From NCBI GenBank assembly GCA_003222535.1, contig QHWJ01000334.1, positions 1 to 57,881 of the forward strand: DNA of 57,881 nt, read 5' to 3'. The notes under the pieces are model-generated. The model did no database searches. It worked only from the letters and a program-made list of their open reading frames with translations, and was not told the DNA's origin. The stretch comes from Acidobacteriota bacterium (GTDB lineage: Bacteria > Acidobacteriota > Vicinamibacteria > Vicinamibacterales > CAVVIG01). Of the stretch, positions 42,456 to 52,308 are shown in pieces; the stretch's first letter is position 1, and each line of letters opens with the position of its first letter. The position numbers and the translations under genes are program-made.

Positions 42456-44452
42456 GGTGCGGTGGCCGAGCATCGCCGGCCGGACGTGGACAGAACCTCG
42501 GCGTAATTTTCGATGAGGTATCGCGAGTGGGCCTGCCACCGCTTCCCGATTGCCTCGAGCGTCGTGGCCAGCGCCTGATGGCTGCTCGACACGTCAGCGC
42601 GCTCGTCCGGATCGTGCTCGACGTCGAACAGCTCGTTGACGCCCGTCTCCCCCCAGTGGACCAGCTTCCACCGGCCCGCGCGCACGCCTACCTGCGACAG
42701 CGGCGGCCGCGTCGCGAAGATGACGACGCGCGGCGCGCGTCCGCGCGTGAGATCGCGTCCCTTCATCGTCGCGGGCGGCTCGATTCCGAGCAGGCCGAGC
42801 AGCGTCGGCGCGATGTCGATGTGTCCGGTCGGCAGCGTGACCGCGCCGGCCGCGCCGGCGAGCTGAGGCCCCGTCACGACGAGTGGCACGTGCACCGACC
42901 CCTCGTAGATCGACGCGTCGCGGATCCGTCCCATGCCCGCGCGCCCGGAGCCGGGACCGTGATCGGAGGCAATCGCGATGAGCGTCGAGTCGAGAAGATT
43001 CTGCCGCGTGAGCCCGGAGACGAGGTCGCGGAGCCTGTCGTCCACGAAGCGGAACGTCGCCCGCTGCGCGGCCGTTTCCGCGTCGCGATCGAGCCACCGT
43101 TCCGACGGTGACCCCGGGTACTCGAACGGGTGATGGCCCGCGGCCATGTTGTAGGCGGCGAAGAACGGCCGCTCGGGATGCTCCCGGCGCTGGCGCGCGA
43201 TCCAGTCGAGCGTTGCGCGCACCGTGACGCGCTCGTCGAGACCCCACGCGTTTTCCCACGCGCCCTCACGGCCCGGCATGTCGTTGCGGTCGGCCATGAA
43301 ATCGATCCGGCGGTGCCGGAGAAACCGAATCTGTCGATCGAAGGCGAAGTCGGCCGACGTCAGGAGCGCGGTATCGTAGCCGGCCGCCTTCAGCGCTTCC
43401 GTCAGGCTCACGCACGGAATCGCCGGGTTCACGTACGTGATCGGGGGGTAGTCCGGGTGCGGCAGCTCCGAGCACCAGATGCTGAACGCCGCCTTCATCG
43501 TCTGCGCCCAGTGCGTGTAGTGATTCTCGAACCGCACGCCGCGAGACGAGCGCCCGATCTCCTCGAGAAACGGCATCGGCGTGGGAGCGCCCGCGGAGGC
43601 CGCCAGGCCGCGAGCGCTGATCGATTCGAGGATCACCAGCAGCAGGCTGGTTTTCCCCGGCGCAGCCGTGACGAGCGGATTGCCGCCGTCAACCGGCACG
43701 GGCGAGCCGAGATCGAAGCAATACGGATCCGCTGGAACGGGATCACCCCTCCGCAGCGCGCGCAGCGGTCCTCGCAGGTAGGACGCGGCGAGCATCGTCA
43801 GCGGGCTGCGTTCCAGACCGAACGTGTGAACGGCGAGCAGACCGTTGGCGAGTCCCGGAACGGCGAAAAGCGTCAGCAGCACGAAGGTGCAGAGCGCCAC
43901 GACGGTTCGGCGGCCGACGACGCGATCGACGTCGTGGCGCCGGAGCAGCCAGACGAGCAGCGCGGGTGCGAGCACAACCACGACGATCGCTTCGATCCTG
44001 AACGTGGGCGTCAGGTACGGCGCAACCGAATCAGTCATCGGCGTGCCACTTCGGCCGGGCGTGGCGTTGTACAGAAACAGAAGGTCGATGGCGGCCTTAT
44101 CGAGCGGCGCGCCGACGACCAGCGCGACGTGATAGCTGACGAGGAGGAACGCGGCGTAGATCGCCTGCGCGGCCATCGACCATGCGACCGCCAGGCCGGG
44201 CAGCCGGAATGGCAGTGGCGCTGCAACGAGCGTGGCGATCGCCGCGACGATCGCGGCCGACAGCACATCCCACCCAAGGCACAGCAGGATGCGCGGCCAT
44301 ATGAGCAGTGCGGATGTCGCCCCTTCGGCCCCTGACGCCGCGTACTCGAACAACGCGGCCTTGAAGACAAGCGTGGCGGCGAGCGCGGTGAGGAAATTCG
44401 CGACCGCCAGCGAGGTGGCGCGCCCGTCAACTCTCAACGGGTCAACTCTCAA
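42452..44452 (-). CDS. Membrane sulfatase-fold protein (LTA synthase/phosphoethanolamine transferase-like)
   Basis: 666 residues. Five to six N-terminal helices, then the alkaline-phosphatase fold: LLLVILESISARGLA (metal-binding Glu), HYTHWAQTMKAAFSI (nucleophile Thr/Ser region), ASDHGPGSGRAGMG (Asp/His) and VHVPLVVTGPQ. The last 60 residues resemble sulfatase C-termini (RAGRWKLVHWGETGVNELFD). The TTG start sits in a TTGAGAGTTGAC repeat. It and the GT4 gene overlap by 4 nt and form an operon. Confidence 0.85.
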   Translation of the reverse strand: MRVDPLRVDGRATSLAVANFLTALAATLVFKAALFEYAASGAEGATSALLIWPRILLCLGWDVLSAAIVAAIATLVAAPLPFRLPGLAVAWSMAAQAIYAAFLLVSYHVALVVGAPLDKAAIDLLFLYNATPGRSGTPMTDSVAPYLTPTFRIEAIVVVVLAPALLVWLLRRHDVDRVVGRRTVVALCTFVLLTLFAVPGLANGLLAVHTFGLERSPLTMLAASYLRGPLRALRRGDPVPADPYCFDLGSPVPVDGGNPLVTAAPGKTSLLLVILESISARGLAASAGAPTPMPFLEEIGRSSRGVRFENHYTHWAQTMKAAFSIWCSELPHPDYPPITYVNPAIPCVSLTEALKAAGYDTALLTSADFAFDRQIRFLRHRRIDFMADRNDMPGREGAWENAWGLDERVTVRATLDWIARQRREHPERPFFAAYNMAAGHHPFEYPGSPSERWLDRDAETAAQRATFRFVDDRLRDLVSGLTRQNLLDSTLIAIASDHGPGSGRAGMGRIRDASIYEGSVHVPLVVTGPQLAGAAGAVTLPTGHIDIAPTLLGLLGIEPPATMKGRDLTRGRAPRVVIFATRPPLSQVGVRAGRWKLVHWGETGVNELFDVEHDPDERADVSSSHQALATTLEAIGKRWQAHSRYLIENYAEVLSTSGRRCSATAP

Positions 44453-44522
44453 GTCTCAACGTTCAGTCTCAACGCTGACAGTGAGCCTTGACTTGAGCCC
44501 TGAGCCTTGAGCCCTGAGCGCT
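44430..44522. repeat. Word-like repeat between divergent genes (TCTCAAC and TGAGCCC words)
   Basis: TCAACTCTCAAGTCTCAACG is repeated on the left and TTGAGCCCTGAGCC on the right. The array contains the TTG starts of both the sulfatase-fold gene and the Kup gene, so both may use repeat-derived start regions. Confidence 0.8.
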
Positions 44523-46429
44523 GTGAGTGGCGTGGCACGAGGAAACCGGATGTTAGCATAGGCATTCTGGGCACGCGACGCCGCTCACACTTCCTGCTCC
44601 TCGCCGCGCTGGGTGTCGTTTTCGGCGACATCGGCACCAGCCCGCTGTACGCGCTGCGCGAGTGCTTCGACGGCATTCACGCGATTCCCGTCTCCACCGC
44701 CAACGTGCTCGGCGTCCTGTCGCTCATTGTCTGGTCGCTCGTCATCACCGTGTCGGTGAAGTACGTGCTGTTCGTGATGCGCGCCGACAACGGCGGCGAG
44801 GGCGGCATCCTGGCACTCGTCGCACTGGTGAGGAGCAAACCGGGCGTGTCGTCCCGCCGTGCGCTGATCGCGATCGGCCTCTTCGGCGCGGCGCTGTTGT
44901 ACGGCGACGGCATGATCACTCCGGCGATCTCCGTCCTGAGCGCCGTCGAGGGGCTGAGCGTCGCGACGCACGTCTTCGAGCCGTTCATCGTGCCGATCAC
45001 GGTCGTCATCCTCATCCTGTTGTTCGTCCTCCAGCATCGCGGCACCGGCGGCATCGGCGCCATCTTTGGGCCGGTCATGGTCGGGTGGTTTCTGACGATC
45101 GCACTGCTCGGCCTGCCGCCGATCGTCCGCAAGCCGGACGTCCTCTCCGCGCTGAACCCGTGGTACGCGTACACGTTCTTCGCGGCGCACCGGTTCGGGG
45201 CGTTCGTCACGCTCGGATCGGTCTTTCTCGCGATCACCGGCGCCGAGGCGCTCTACGCCGACATGGGACACTTCGGAATCGGGCCGATTCGGACCAGCTG
45301 GTTCGTTGTCGTGCTGCCGACGCTCGTCGTCAATTACTTCGGCCAGGGCGCGCTGCTGCTCGCGAGGCCGGAGACCGCTGTGAATCCGTTCTTTCACCTG
45401 GCACCGGCGTGGGGACTCTATCCGCTCGTGTGCCTGTCGACGATGGCGGCCGTGATTGCGTCGCAGGCGATCATTTCCGGTGCCTTCTCCATGACCCAAC
45501 AGGCCGTGCAGCTCGGCTACTCGCCGCGCTTCGACATCCAGCACACGTCGGCGCACGAGAAGGGACAGGTGTACATTCCGGAGATCAACTGGCTGCTGAT
45601 GGCGGCGACCGTCGGCCTCGTGCTCGGCTTCCGCTCGTCGACCAACCTCGCCGCGGCGTACGGCATGGCCGTGACGGCGACGATGGTGATCACGACAATC
45701 CTGGCGTATGTCGTCGCGCGCGAGCAGTGGCGCTGGAGCGTCTGGCTCGCGGGGGGAGTGGCGGCGGCGTTTCTTTCGATCGACCTCGTCTTCCTTGGCG
45801 CCAACCTGATCAAAATCCGGCACGGCGGGTGGTTCCCGCTGGTCGTCGCGGCCGCGGTCTATGCGGTGATGTCGACCTGGAAAAAAGGCCGCGAGCTCGT
45901 CGTCGAACGGCTCCACGCGACCGAAGTACCGCTCGACGCTTTCTTTCGCCAGCTTGCGTGGCAGCCACCGGTGCGCGTGCCGGGCACGGCGGTCTTCATG
46001 ACGGCGCGGTCCGAAGGAGCGCCGCCCATCCTCGTCCACCATCTCAAGCACAACAAGGCGCTTCACCAGCAGGTCGTGCTGTTGACCGTGTCGGTGCTGA
46101 ACACCCCGTCAATCGGCGATGAGCAGGCGATCGAAGTCAACCCGGTGGGCGCGGGATTCGTCAGGGTGATCGCGCGGTTCGGCTTCATGGAGTCGCCCGA
46201 CGTGCTGTCAGCGCTCGCGAGCGCGCGTGAGCACGGTCTCGACTGGCGCGACGAGGACACGACGTTCTACCTGGCGCACCTGACGCTCCTCGCTGACGCG
46301 GGCCTCGGCATGTCGGCGTGGCGGGACAACCTCTTCATCTTCCTGTCGCGCAACGCCCGGCGCGCCACGAGCTTCTTTCAAATCCCCGCCGACCGGGTCG
46401 TCGAGATCGGCATTCAGATGGAAATCTGA
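44507..46429 (+). CDS. kup: Kup-type potassium uptake protein
   Basis: 640 residues, twelve membrane helices. LLLAALGVVFGDIGTSPLYA, RADNGGEGGILALVALVR, GDGMITPAISVLSAVEGL and FGQGALLLARPETAVNPFF are hallmarks. The soluble C-terminal domain follows from about residue 450. It transports K+ with protons. No ATG exists before the first helix; a TTG within the repeat (44507) or a downstream non-ATG codon must serve. Confidence 0.93.
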   Translation: MSPERCEWRGTRKPDVSIGILGTRRRSHFLLLAALGVVFGDIGTSPLYALRECFDGIHAIPVSTANVLGVLSLIVWSLVITVSVKYVLFVMRADNGGEGGILALVALVRSKPGVSSRRALIAIGLFGAALLYGDGMITPAISVLSAVEGLSVATHVFEPFIVPITVVILILLFVLQHRGTGGIGAIFGPVMVGWFLTIALLGLPPIVRKPDVLSALNPWYAYTFFAAHRFGAFVTLGSVFLAITGAEALYADMGHFGIGPIRTSWFVVVLPTLVVNYFGQGALLLARPETAVNPFFHLAPAWGLYPLVCLSTMAAVIASQAIISGAFSMTQQAVQLGYSPRFDIQHTSAHEKGQVYIPEINWLLMAATVGLVLGFRSSTNLAAAYGMAVTATMVITTILAYVVAREQWRWSVWLAGGVAAAFLSIDLVFLGANLIKIRHGGWFPLVVAAAVYAVMSTWKKGRELVVERLHATEVPLDAFFRQLAWQPPVRVPGTAVFMTARSEGAPPILVHHLKHNKALHQQVVLLTVSVLNTPSIGDEQAIEVNPVGAGFVRVIARFGFMESPDVLSALASAREHGLDWRDEDTTFYLAHLTLLADAGLGMSAWRDNLFIFLSRNARRATSFFQIPADRVVEIGIQMEI

Positions 46430-46439
46430 CCCGCCCGAC

Positions 46440-46931
46440 CTACAACAGTTTCTCCATGATCACCACGTCCACCCACTTTCCATCGAGCTGACCTTGCTCG
46501 CGGTAGATGCCAACGCGCGTGAATCCCGTGCGGGCGTAGAGCGCAAGGCCCGCGATGTTGTGCGCCATAGCCGCGAGCACCATCTTGTGATAGCCCGCGT
46601 CGCGCGCGCACGCGATCAGGCGGTCGAGGAGCTGCCGGCCGACGCCCTTTCCGCGCCACTCGCGCTCGACGTAGACCGAAAAGTCGGCAACGTGGTCGTA
46701 CGCCTGGCGCGGGTTGAATCGGTTCAGGCTGGCCCAGCCGACGACCAGCCCCTCGAGATCCGCGACGAGCACGGGATGGCGCAGCCCGCGCTCCTCGAGC
46801 CAGGCCCTGCAATCGTCCGTGGTGCGCAAGATCGTGTCCAGTGTTGCGATGCGGTCGACGATGCCCTGGTTGTGAATCGTGCAGATGGCTTCCACGTCGG
46901 CCGCCGTCGCGGCCCGGACCGTGACCTTCAT
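46440..46931 (-). CDS. GNAT acetyltransferase, phosphinothricin/arsinothricin resistance (ArsN1/Pat)-like
   Basis: 163 residues. The opening VRAATAADVEAICTIHNQGI-VDRIATLDT, the acetyl-CoA loop WRGKGVGRQLLDRLI and the C-terminal GKWVDVVIMEKLL are typical of Pat/ArsN1 enzymes, which acetylate the amino group of phosphinothricin-like amino acids. No arsenic genes are nearby, so the natural substrate may be another amine. Convergent with kup. Confidence 0.85.
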   Translation of the reverse strand: MKVTVRAATAADVEAICTIHNQGIVDRIATLDTILRTTDDCRAWLEERGLRHPVLVADLEGLVVGWASLNRFNPRQAYDHVADFSVYVEREWRGKGVGRQLLDRLIACARDAGYHKMVLAAMAHNIAGLALYARTGFTRVGIYREQGQLDGKWVDVVIMEKLL

Positions 46932-46987
46932 TTCGCGAGTCTATACCCCGGACCTTGCTAGAATGACCGTGCCTTGGGAGGTGTCAG

Positions 46988-48553
46988 ATGACCGTCTCGC
47001 GTCAATCCATCCGGTTCGGTCTCATCGTGGCCGTGGCAGTCGCCGTGCCGACCGTCAGTGGGCCAGTTCAACGCGCGGGGGCGCAGCCGCCGTCCGCGAG
47101 CCAGCTCGGCACGATCAGCTTTCCGACGTCGGCGAAGCCCGCCGCGCAAGCGCCGTTCCTCACGGGAACCAAGGCGCTGTACAACTTCGAGTTCGATCTG
47201 GCGGCCGACGCCTTCCGCGAGTCGCAGAAAGCCGATCCCGCCTTCGCGCTCGCGTACTGGGGCGAGGCGATGAGCTACAACCACCCGCTCTGGGCGGAAC
47301 AGGATCAGGCGGCCGCGCGCCGTGTGCTCGAGCGGCTCGCGCCGACGGCCGCCGGGCGCGCCGCGAAAGCGCCGGCCGGAAAGGAACGCGACCTCGTCGA
47401 AGCGGCCGACGTACTGTTCGGTGCCGGGGACAAGCTGACGCGCGACATCGGGTACGCCGGCGCGATGGGGCGCATGCACGCCAGGTATCCCGCCGACGAC
47501 GAGATCGCGTGTCTCTACGCGCTCTCGCTGCTCGGCACGGCGCGGGCCGGCGAGAAGAGCACCCGCAACTCGATGCAGGCGGCGGCGATCGTCCAGGACA
47601 TCTTCCAGCGTCACCCGCAGCACCCTGGCGCCGCGCACTACATCATTCACGCGTTCGACGATCCCGATCACGCAATCCTTGGCCTGCCTGCCGCGCGCGC
47701 GTACTCCAGGATCGCGCCGTCCGCGGCGCACGCGCTCCACATGCCCTCGCACATCTTCGTGCAGCTCGGGCTCTGGGACGACGTCGTCGCGTCGAACGTC
47801 GTGGCGTACAAGGCGGCCAACGATCTCGCCGATCTCAAGAACCTGCCGCGCGGCCGTGAAGACTTCCATACGCTCTCGTGGCTGCAATACGCCTATCTGC
47901 AGCAGGGCAAGTTCGACGAGGCCGACACGGCCGTGACGACGGCGAAGGCGGTGGCCGACAAGGACACGAGCCCGCGCGTGCGCGACGGCTACGCGTCGAT
48001 GAAAGCGCGCCAGGTGGTCGAAACGGCGAAGTGGGAGAAGCTGGCGCTGCCGAACGGTCCGGTCAAAGACGGCGGCGCGCCGGGCTACGACGGCAGCGCG
48101 GCATACGTGCTCGCGGCCGGCCTCGGCGCGGCGAAGCTCGGCGATACGGCGACGGCGAACCTGGCCCTCGAAAAGCTGAAGGCGATGCGCGTGCAGGCGG
48201 AGTCCGGGTCGAACGCGTACCGCGCGAAGCCGTTTGCGATCATGGAGAAGGAAGTCGGCGCGGCGCTCGCGTCGGCGCAGAAGGACACGGCCGCGGCCGA
48301 ACGGCTGTTGAAGGACGCGACGGCGATCGAGCTTTCGCTCGACGCGCCGTCCGGGCCGGCCGAACCGATCCAGCCGTCGTTCGAGCTGTACGGGGATCTG
48401 CTGATCGAGCTGCACCGGCCCGCGGAAGCCGCCGCCCAGTTCCAGCAGGCGCTGCAGCGGATGCCGAATCGCCGCGCGTCGCTACGCGGGCTCGAGCGCG
48501 CTAGCGGGCAGAGGCCAACGACGGCTGGCCAGCCGGCGGGCGCTAGTCAGTAG
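46988..48553 (+). CDS. Exported TPR protein
   Basis: 521 residues with signal peptide (FGLIVAVAVAVPTVSGPVQRAGAQ). About eight tetratricopeptide units follow, e.g. ALYNFEFDLAADAFRESQKA and FVQLGLWDDVVASNVVAYKA; conserved His residues in HPGAAHYIIHAFDDPDHA and AHALHMPSHIF are typical of this acidobacterial family and could bind metal. Role unknown. A GGGAGG ribosome site lies before the ATG. Confidence 0.82.
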   Translation: MTVSRQSIRFGLIVAVAVAVPTVSGPVQRAGAQPPSASQLGTISFPTSAKPAAQAPFLTGTKALYNFEFDLAADAFRESQKADPAFALAYWGEAMSYNHPLWAEQDQAAARRVLERLAPTAAGRAAKAPAGKERDLVEAADVLFGAGDKLTRDIGYAGAMGRMHARYPADDEIACLYALSLLGTARAGEKSTRNSMQAAAIVQDIFQRHPQHPGAAHYIIHAFDDPDHAILGLPAARAYSRIAPSAAHALHMPSHIFVQLGLWDDVVASNVVAYKAANDLADLKNLPRGREDFHTLSWLQYAYLQQGKFDEADTAVTTAKAVADKDTSPRVRDGYASMKARQVVETAKWEKLALPNGPVKDGGAPGYDGSAAYVLAAGLGAAKLGDTATANLALEKLKAMRVQAESGSNAYRAKPFAIMEKEVGAALASAQKDTAAAERLLKDATAIELSLDAPSGPAEPIQPSFELYGDLLIELHRPAEAAAQFQQALQRMPNRRASLRGLERASGQRPTTAGQPAGASQ

Positions 48554-48576
48554 GTCTTCGGAGCGCGAGGGTTTTA

Positions 48577-48696
48577 GAGCCTGTGAAGAAATACGACGTT
48601 GAACGCAGAACTCGCAGAACACGCAGGAAAACACTCAGCATTTTTCTCTGCGGGTTCCGCGGTTTCTGCGTTGTACGTGATTTCTTCACACGCTCT
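48577..48696. repeat. Inverted-repeat element, copy C (GAGCCTGTGAAGAAAT ends)
   Basis: Left end GAGCCTGTGAAGAAATACGA, right end TCGTGATTTCTTCACACGCTC-like. The inner part is almost the same as copy B at 32417-32530. It lies 24 bp after the TPR gene stop and is preceded by GGAGCGCGAGGGTTTTAG. Both copies keep a GCATTTTTCTCTGCGGGTTC core. Confidence 0.85.
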
Positions 48697-48754
48697 TTAG
48701 CCGTTGCGAGCTGCGAACGCACAGGGGGACGGGACATCAATCGTCAGTTGTAAT

Positions 48755-48896
48755 GCGGACCTCGAAAATTGCGAATCTCGCAATTGCGGATCTCGGATTG
48801 CGGGTTGCGGATTGGATTGCGGATTATCGCTTCCAATCCGCAATAAAATCCGCAATCGAATCCGCAGTCCGCAATCCGCACTCCGCAATACTCGAG
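48755..48896. repeat. 7-bp words ATTGCGG and CCGCAAT forming a large inverted array
   Basis: The left half repeats ATTGCGG (GATTGCGGGTTGCGGATTGG) and the right half the reverse complement (CCGCAATCGAATCCGCAGTC). The RNA could fold into a long hairpin. It ends about 17 bp before the ATG of the S9 fragment, which has an AAGGAGG site. Confidence 0.85.
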
Positions 48897-48912
48897 CCGA
48901 AGGAGGTTTGCC

Positions 48913-49155
48913 ATGAGGCGATTTGCTGTGGCGCTCGTGATCGCCGCGATGGGCGGCGCTGGCCTGGTGGCCCAGGAAACGCGATCGGCGACGCTGCTGA
49001 CCACCGAGCACTGGCTCGACTGGGAGCGCGGTCTATACGCGGCAGACCGTCAACCAGCTCGAGGACAAATGGGAATCGTCGCTGTGGATCCTGAACGCGG
49101 ACGGATCGCAGCACCGGTTCCTGGTGAAGGGATCGGCCGCGCGCTGGTCGCCTGA
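48913..49155 (+). pseudogene. N-terminus of an S9 peptidase, separated by a frameshift
   Basis: Strong start (AAGGAGGTTTGCCATG), signal peptide RRFAVALVIAAMGGAGLVAQ and TLLTTEHWLDWER, the usual opening of this S9 subfamily. After that the frame is nonsense. The main frame continues at VYTRQTVNQLEDKWES from about 49030. About 14 residues of the first blade (the DPQISPDG type segment) and the frame are lost between them. Confidence 0.65.
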
Positions 49156-50944
49156 CGGCAAGCGGCTGATGTACCTGGCGGAAGGGGAGCCGAAGGGATC
49201 GCAGATCTTCGTCCGCTGGGTGGACGCCGGCGGCCCGGCCACGCAGGTCACTCGCGTCGTCGAGGCGCCGCGCAACGCCCGCTGGTCGCCCGACGGCAAG
49301 TCGATCGCGTTCTCCATGTTCGTCGCGGATCAGGAGAAATGGACGATCAGCATGCCGGGCGAGCCCAAAGGGGCCAAATGGACGCCGGCGCCGCGCGTGG
49401 TGGGCGCGATTCACTACCGCCAGGACCAGGTCGGCTTTCTCGAAGACGGGTTCACGCATCTCTTCGTCGTGCCGGCGGACGGCGGGACGCCGCGAGCGCT
49501 GACGACCGGCAGGTGGAGCGTCGGCGCGGGCGAGCTGCGCGGCGGCTCGTCAATCGACTGGACGCCCGACGGCAAGTCGATCGTGTTCGACGGCAACCGG
49601 TCGCCTGACGCCGACATGCAATACGAGACGTCGAATCTGTATGTCGTCGACGTCACCACCCTGTCGATTCGGGATCTCGTGTCGAAGCCGGGCGCGTGGG
49701 GCAGACCGGCGGTGTCGCCGGACGGCCGGACAGTCGCGTTCACCGGCCACGCGCCAACGGGACGCTCGCATACGGTCAGCGATCTTTTCGTGATTCCGCT
49801 CGCCGCCGGCAGTGCCGACATGCGGAAGATCACCGGCGACTTCGACCGCGATCCGATCAACCTTCGCTGGGCGCCGGACGGCACCGGGCTGTATTTCGAC
49901 GCCGACGATCACGGCACGCGGAACGTCCAGTTCGCATCGATTGTCGGCGGCGTCAAGCCGGTCACGACCGGCAGGCAGATGCTGACGTTCGATTCGGTAT
50001 CGAAGGATTTGATCGCAGCCGGGACGTCGGCCGACGTCGACCATCCGCAGGACGTCGTGCGCGTCAACCTGAAGGCGCCCAGGCAGATCGTGAAGCTGAC
50101 CGACGTCAACGGCGACGTGCTGCAGGGAAAACAGCTCGCGAAGATTGAAGAGGTGAATTACACCTCGTCCGGCAACGCCAAGGTGCAGGGCTGGATCGTG
50201 AAGCCGCCGTCCTTTGACGCGTCGAAGAAGTACCCGCTGATCCTCGAGATCCACGGCGGACCGTTCGGCAATTACAACGTCGGCTTCAACTACATGTTCC
50301 AGAACTTCGCGGCGAACGGGTTCGTCGTCCTTTACGTAAACCCCCGCGGCAGCACCGGCTACGGGAGCGACTTCATCAACGGGATCGATCATAACTACCC
50401 GGGCCCCGACTACGACGATCTCATGGCCGGCGTCGATGCCGTCGCCGGCAAGGGCTACATCGACACCTCGCGCATGTATGTGTCGGGCTGCAGCGGCGGC
50501 GGCGTCCTTTCGAGCTGGGTCATCGGACACACCGATCGGTTTGCTGCGGCCGCGGTGCGCTGCCCGGTCATCGACTGGATGAGCATGGCCGGCGAGACGG
50601 ACATCCCGCTGTTCACCTACAGCTTCTTCAAGAAGCCGTTCTGGGAAGATCCGTCGGACTGGCTGGCGCACTCATCGCTGATGTCGGTCGGCAAGGTGAC
50701 GACGCCAACGCTGCTGATGACCGGCGTGCTGGATCGCCGGACACCGATGCCGCAGACCGAGGAGTACTACGCGGCGCTGAAGATGAAGGGTGTGCCGGTC
50801 AAGCTGCTGCAGTTCAACGAGGAATATCACGGCACCGGATCGAAGCCGTCGAACTACATCCGAACGCAGCTCTACATGATGAGCTGGTTCAATAAGTACA
50901 CACGGGCCGCTGGTGGTCGTGTGACGAGTACTTCGCAGCCCTGA
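49124..50944 (+). CDS. S9 family (prolyl oligopeptidase type) peptidase, main body
   Basis: 606 codons as listed from a GTG; its frame in fact reaches back to about 49030. Propeller blades have RWSPDGKRLMYLA, RWSPDGKSIAFSM and RWAPDGTGLYFDA. The hydrolase domain shows LEIHGGPFGNYNVGF, the nucleophile in YVSGCSGGGVLS (usually GGSYGG), Asp in GVLDRRTP and His in EEYHGTG. The signal peptide is in a different frame (48913-49155), so without repair the enzyme would not be exported. Whether this is decay or sequence error is unresolved. Confidence 0.82.
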   Translation: MKGSAARWSPDGKRLMYLAEGEPKGSQIFVRWVDAGGPATQVTRVVEAPRNARWSPDGKSIAFSMFVADQEKWTISMPGEPKGAKWTPAPRVVGAIHYRQDQVGFLEDGFTHLFVVPADGGTPRALTTGRWSVGAGELRGGSSIDWTPDGKSIVFDGNRSPDADMQYETSNLYVVDVTTLSIRDLVSKPGAWGRPAVSPDGRTVAFTGHAPTGRSHTVSDLFVIPLAAGSADMRKITGDFDRDPINLRWAPDGTGLYFDADDHGTRNVQFASIVGGVKPVTTGRQMLTFDSVSKDLIAAGTSADVDHPQDVVRVNLKAPRQIVKLTDVNGDVLQGKQLAKIEEVNYTSSGNAKVQGWIVKPPSFDASKKYPLILEIHGGPFGNYNVGFNYMFQNFAANGFVVLYVNPRGSTGYGSDFINGIDHNYPGPDYDDLMAGVDAVAGKGYIDTSRMYVSGCSGGGVLSSWVIGHTDRFAAAAVRCPVIDWMSMAGETDIPLFTYSFFKKPFWEDPSDWLAHSSLMSVGKVTTPTLLMTGVLDRRTPMPQTEEYYAALKMKGVPVKLLQFNEEYHGTGSKPSNYIRTQLYMMSWFNKYTRAAGGRVTSTSQP

Positions 50945-50954
50945 CAACGGATCG

Positions 50955-51003
50955 GCCGGGCAGGTCGCGTCGGTCTGGTAGGTCGGGTAGGTCGAGTAGG
51001 GTT
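50955..51003. repeat. GTAGGTCGGGTAGGTCGAG word repeat
   Basis: Words GGTAGGTCGGGTAGGTCGAG repeat after the S9 stop. The same words occur in frame inside the CerR-like gene (14056-14133), linking intergenic and coding copies. Confidence 0.7.
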
Positions 51004-51019
51004 TGAGAGCGGAGGTTCC

Positions 51020-51260
51020 AGGCGACGCGTCGCGCCCTCGTTCGTGCTGTGCGCGCTCATCGGCGTCACGCTCCCGGCCCAACAACCACCGCGGGGGTGA
51101 CGGCGATCCGCGCGGGGCGCTTTCTCGATCCCGAGGGCGGTCGGATGCTGGCGAACCCGGTGATCCTCGTCGAAGGCACGAGAATCCGCGACGTCGGACC
51201 GGACGTCGCGATTCCAGCGGGCGCGCGGGTGATCGATTGATCGATTTGTCGCGCATGACG
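51020..51260 (+). pseudogene. Amidohydrolase N-terminal remnant
   Basis: A signal peptide (FVLCALIGVTLPAQQPP) in one frame is followed in another by TAIRAGRFLDPEGGRMLANP and VILVEGTRIRDVGPDVAIPA, the entry beta-sandwich of imidazolonepropionase-type amidohydrolases. The metal-binding domain is absent. At 51276-51370 an opposite-strand stretch (MDPLAALVDGKATSLIDMSL) looks protein-like but was not identified, and 51487-51590 (RIVTSTSAAARLAAARAFLS) may be the start of a nuclease/helicase-type protein. All are fragments. Confidence 0.5.
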
Positions 51261-51597
51261 TGCCGCTGATTCGGCTTCAGCACCGGAGCCGACACGACCT
51301 GAGCGCCCATCAGCGACATGTCGATGAGGCTCGTCGCCTTGCCGTCCACAAGGGCGGCCAGCGGATCCATGAACGGGGAAGTCGCGCTTGAACTTCTTCG
51401 CGCTTCGTTCTACCTTCTGACGGTCAACGCGGCGTGGCGCCGCGTTCATGTGATGGTCCGGCAAGGCGTCCGGAAGGAGCTCGCGCATGCGCATCGTCAC
51501 CTCCACATCCGCGGCGGCACGACTCGCCGCCGCGCGCGCGTTCCTCAGTACCCGGCCCCCAGCCACCGAGCTCGTGATCGTCGCCGCGTCGCAGTCG

Positions 51598-51797
51598 ATC
51601 AGCATTCAGCTCGCGTGGAACTGGGTGCGCTGGCAACCCCACAGCGCCCTCACGACGTGGTACCGCGAGCAGTTCGGGAAAGGAAGCGAGCGCGCCGGAT
51701 TGGGATTGTGGCGGTGGCGCGCAAGCTGGTGATTGCCCTGTGGCGATATGTCACGACCGGAGTGATCCCCGCGGGCGCGATCCTGAAAGTCGCGTAG
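51598..51797 (+). pseudogene. IS110-family transposase C-terminal remnant
   Basis: In two frames the sequence reads LAWNWVRWQPHSALTTWYRE then ARRIGIVAVARKLVIALWRY, VTTGVIPAGAILKVA and a stop. This is the characteristic C-terminus of IS110/IS1111 transposases. The catalytic N-terminal DEDD part is missing and a frameshift splits the rest. The following 51800-52200 stretch has no gene that I can support and is probably the non-coding end of the element plus flank. Confidence 0.65.
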
Positions 51798-52308
51798 ATT
51801 GGGATGGTCGTCGACGCGTTTCACGCGCGCTGTACGCACGGTTTTGTGAAGGGTCGTTTCACGCGACCGCCACGAAGAAGGTGCTGCAGCACTCCTGTCC
51901 GGACTGAGACTGCATAGTCTCCGGGGGCCGCGCGATCCGCGCGAGCCCGGATAGAAGACGCGCGCTGGGTCACGAACCCAGGCTTTGAGCCGGACCCGCG
52001 TGAGATGGGCGAAGAAGAGACACGGCGGTGTGGCGCGCCGGGCAGTGCGCACGACACAAAGCCGTTCACGCTCATTCGACGGCCGCCTCCGCCGGCCCCG
52101 CTCTTGGGCGGGGGCCTGCTTCGGCGGCAGCTGGATTCGACACGGTACTCGTTGAGAACGAAAGACGAACGTCGTCGCATAGTTGGAGCTTGATAGCGGC
52201 CGGAACATAGAAGACACGAAGGCATGAACAACCAAAGGCCTTCTTCGTGCCTTCCAGCCTTCGTGGTTGCATTTTTTCTCGCGGAGTAAGGTCAAAGAGG
52301 AAGCGGTT

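Noticed and set aside
44430-44570. Riboswitch upstream of kup
   Set aside because: The region is filled with low-complexity repeats; no conserved riboswitch core was seen.
48755-48896. CRISPR array
   Set aside because: Repeats are about 7 bp, degenerate and without spacers of uniform length; no cas genes are present.
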